Shown here: positions 62,197 to 64,000 of the stretch, in pieces
Position numbering within the stretch: the first letter of the stretch is position 1
Layout: the number at the start of each line of letters is the position of its first letter
From: Catellatospora sp. KI3
GTDB lineage: Bacteria; Actinomycetota; Actinomycetes; Mycobacteriales; Micromonosporaceae
Direction: 5' to 3'
Length of the DNA stretch: 64,000 bases
Assembly (NCBI RefSeq): GCF_029948125.1
Contig: NZ_JASAMB010000031.1
Span: forward strand, 1 to 64,000
The notes under the pieces: model-generated
Told to the model about the DNA's origin: nothing
What the model saw: only the letters and a program-made list of their open reading frames with translations
The model's database searches: none
Position numbers and translations under genes: made by a program

Positions 62197-63861
62197 GTGT
62201 CGGTGATCGCGGTGGTGGCGGACTCCTCCGGTGGCGGCCTGCTGCGCCCACTGGACGAGACCGGACACCCCGGCGGGCCCGACGAGCACGTCGCCGACCT
62301 CGCCGCGGCGGTCGCGGCCCGTGAGACGGCCCGGCCGCGCTGGCTGTGGGCCGCCGCCGACCAGGCCTACCCGCGCCTGCTGGCAGCGGGGGTACGGGTG
62401 CACCGCTGCCACGACGTCGAACTCGCCGAATCCCTGCTCCTGGCGTACGACGGCCGCTACGGCGAACCACGCTCCGCCGCCGCCGCGTACGCCCGGCTCA
62501 CCGGCGCCCCCGTGCCCGCCGACGCGGCCGCCCGCCAGGCCCAGCCGCCCGGGGACCGGCAGGGCACCCTGTTCGGCGACGAGCCCGCGCCGATCGTCGC
62601 CGACGACGGCGTGCCGCCGCTGGATCTGCTCGCCGCCGTCTACCGAGACCAGCGCGCGCGCCTGGCCGCCAACGAGCACCCCGCGCGCATGCGCCTGCTC
62701 ATCGCGGCCGACTCCGCCAGCGCGCTGATCGCCGCCGAGATGGGCCACACCGGGCTGCCCTGGGACGCCGCCGCGCACGACGAAATTCTTACCAGCCTGC
62801 TCGGCGAGCCCTCGGCCGTCCGCTCCCGCACCGGCCTCACCCCGCCCCGGCGGCTGGCCGAGCTGTCGGCCCGCATCGCCGAGCTGCTGCACGCGCCCGG
62901 CCTGCACCCCGACTCGCCCGCCGAGCTGCGCAAGGCGCTGCGCCGGGCCGGGCACGAGGTGCCCAACACCCGCTCCTGGGTGCTGAAGCAGGTCGACCAC
63001 CCGGTCATCCCGGTGCTGCTGGAGTACAAGGAGCTCTACCGGATCTGGACGGCGCACGGCTGGAGCTGGCGCGAGCAGTGGGTGCAGCGGGGGCGGTTCC
63101 GTCCCGCGTACGTGCCCGCCGGCGTCGTCACCGGCCGCTGGGCCACCCGGGGCGGCGGCGCGCTGCAGATCCCCAAAGCCGTCCGGGGCGCCGTCCGGGC
63201 CGCCCCCGGCTGGCGGCTGGTCGTCGCCGACGCGGGCCAGCTCGAACCGCGCATCCTCGCCGCCGTCTCCGCCGACACCCGCCTGGCCCGTGCCGCGGGC
63301 ACCGGTGACCTCTACGCCGCACTCGCCGCCGACTCGTTCCGGGGCGACCGGGCCGGCGCCAAACTCGCCCTCCTCGGCGCCATGTACGGCCAGACCGGCG
63401 GCAGCGCGGCGCCGGCCATCGCGGTGCTGCGCGGCAGCTACCCGCGCGCCTGGGCGTACGTCGAGGCCGCCGCGCGGGCGGGGGAGACCGGCGGGCTGGT
63501 GCGGTCCTGGCTCGGGCGGACCTGCCCGCCGTCCTCGCTGGAGTCGTCGTGGGCCGACGAGGGGGCGTCCGGGCGGTCCCGGGGGCGGTTCACCCGCAAC
63601 TTCGTCATCCAGGCCACGGCGGCGGAGTGGGCCGCGACACTGCTGGCGACACTGCGTACCCGGCTCTGGGACAGCCCGGCCGAGCTGGTCTTCTTCCAGC
63701 ATGACGAGGTCATCGTGCACTGCCCGGAGGCCGAGGCGGAGCTGGTCGTGGCGGCGCTGGAAGAGGCGGGCACCGCGACCCGCGAAATGCTGTTCCCCGG
63801 TACGCCGGTGCGGTTTCCGCTCACGGTCGCGGTGGTCGACTCCTACGCCGAAGCCAAGTAA
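62197..63861 (+). CDS. PolA-like DNA polymerase with degenerate exonuclease domain
   Basis: A 554-residue protein from GTG at 62197, similar to actinobacterial proteins labelled bifunctional 3'-5' exonuclease/DNA polymerase. The C-terminal half keeps family A motifs: A at VVADAGQLEPRILAAVS (about residue 343), B in RGDRAGAKLALLGAMYGQTG, C at FFQHDEVIVHCPE (about 502). The palm Asp, Lys and Tyr are in place, though motif A reads DAGQLEPR instead of DYSQIELR. The N-terminal part lacks the four acidic exonuclease residues. No 5' nuclease domain. Its role may be gap filling in repair. Confidence 0.85.
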   Translation: MSVIAVVADSSGGGLLRPLDETGHPGGPDEHVADLAAAVAARETARPRWLWAAADQAYPRLLAAGVRVHRCHDVELAESLLLAYDGRYGEPRSAAAAYARLTGAPVPADAAARQAQPPGDRQGTLFGDEPAPIVADDGVPPLDLLAAVYRDQRARLAANEHPARMRLLIAADSASALIAAEMGHTGLPWDAAAHDEILTSLLGEPSAVRSRTGLTPPRRLAELSARIAELLHAPGLHPDSPAELRKALRRAGHEVPNTRSWVLKQVDHPVIPVLLEYKELYRIWTAHGWSWREQWVQRGRFRPAYVPAGVVTGRWATRGGGALQIPKAVRGAVRAAPGWRLVVADAGQLEPRILAAVSADTRLARAAGTGDLYAALAADSFRGDRAGAKLALLGAMYGQTGGSAAPAIAVLRGSYPRAWAYVEAAARAGETGGLVRSWLGRTCPPSSLESSWADEGASGRSRGRFTRNFVIQATAAEWAATLLATLRTRLWDSPAELVFFQHDEVIVHCPEAEAELVVAALEEAGTATREMLFPGTPVRFPLTVAVVDSYAEAK

Positions 63862-63928
63862 CCCGGCCTGCGGCCCTCCCGCCGCACGCCCTACGCGTCG
63901 ACCGCCGCCTTAGGTTCGGCTGGGCTGT

Positions 63929-64000
63929 GGTTGGTCGTCGCCTGGGGGGAGCTCAGCTGGGGTGTTGTTGATCGCCGTCTGGGGGCGGGAGCTCAGCTGG
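63929..64000. repeat. Direct repeat at the right window edge
   Basis: GTCGTCGCCTGGGGGGAGCT at about 63933 and GATCGCCGTCTGGGGGCGGG at about 63970 are followed in both cases by AGCTCAGCTGG. The period is about 40 bases and the array continues outside the window. The region after 63861 has no gene. Confidence 0.6.

Overview
The window is about 64 kb of very GC-rich chromosomal DNA with strong third-position GC bias, frequent GTG starts and many 4-bp ATGA/GTGA gene overlaps. Gene content (NgcEFG-type aminosugar transporter, actinobacterial [2Fe-2S] ferrochelatase behind fabG-inhA, DUF3097, DUF2637/SpdB-like protein, AcnR-type TetR, ATP-dependent LigB, PspC, MSMEG/Streptomyces-type small HTH protein) points to an actinomycete, most likely a member of the Micromonosporaceae. 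The family assignment is inference. I see no rRNA, tRNA, CRISPR array, insertion sequence or prophage.

Layout. 0-4.6 kb: membrane protein, small HTH protein, enoyl-CoA hydratase, ABC exporter. 4.6-7.0 kb: a three-gene minus-strand group made of a membrane protein with a Cys/Gly-rich C-terminal tail (TIGR04222 type), a DUF692 (MNIO) enzyme and a likely partner protein, the best candidate here for a little-described modification system. 7.0-8.3 kb: a ddaH-like amidinohydrolase, a tiny membrane protein and a very unusual 12-codon ORF behind an extended Shine-Dalgarno. 8.3-18.5 kb: AcnR-like repressor, DUF2637 protein, HAD hydrolase, RIO kinase with an overlapping leader ORF, aconitase flanked by two pirins, with shared palindromic sites that may connect acnR and acn. 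18.7-24.4 kb: a 1918-residue secreted two-catalytic-domain amylase-pullulanase. 24.5-33.3 kb: Xaa-Pro aminopeptidase, asparagine synthase, small conserved genes, metallo-hydrolase/thioesterase pair, bacterial PH-domain operon. 33.3-35.0 kb: mostly non-coding, tandem-repeat-rich. 35-38 kb: MoxR-DUF58-VWA operon. 38.1-42.2 kb: two tiny ORFs, then fabG-inhA-hemH-HAD. 42.4-47.1 kb: DUF3097, serine hydrolase, NfeD-SPFH pair. 47.3-53.1 kb: SPOUT methyltransferase, PucR regulator and an aminotransferase/semialdehyde dehydrogenase catabolic pair. 53.3-56.6 kb: PspC, LigB, Eis-like acetyltransferase, zinc-ribbon protein. 57.0-61.4 kb: RpiR regulator plus ngcEFG aminosugar uptake. 61.4-64 kb: methyltransferase and a PolA-like polymerase.

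Between the genes lie several families of palindromic repeats. One family (TTGCC-GGCAATCGGGCGTA and its complement) occurs at 12254, 38005, 44135 and 47182 and, remarkably, inside the DUF58 coding sequence near 36540 without breaking the frame. Other families are a ~63-bp element present in opposite orientation at 24487 and 39407, and a GACGCTGGCCTATC element at the window start and at 42264. All function calls come from recognising protein families by eye; no database search was run.
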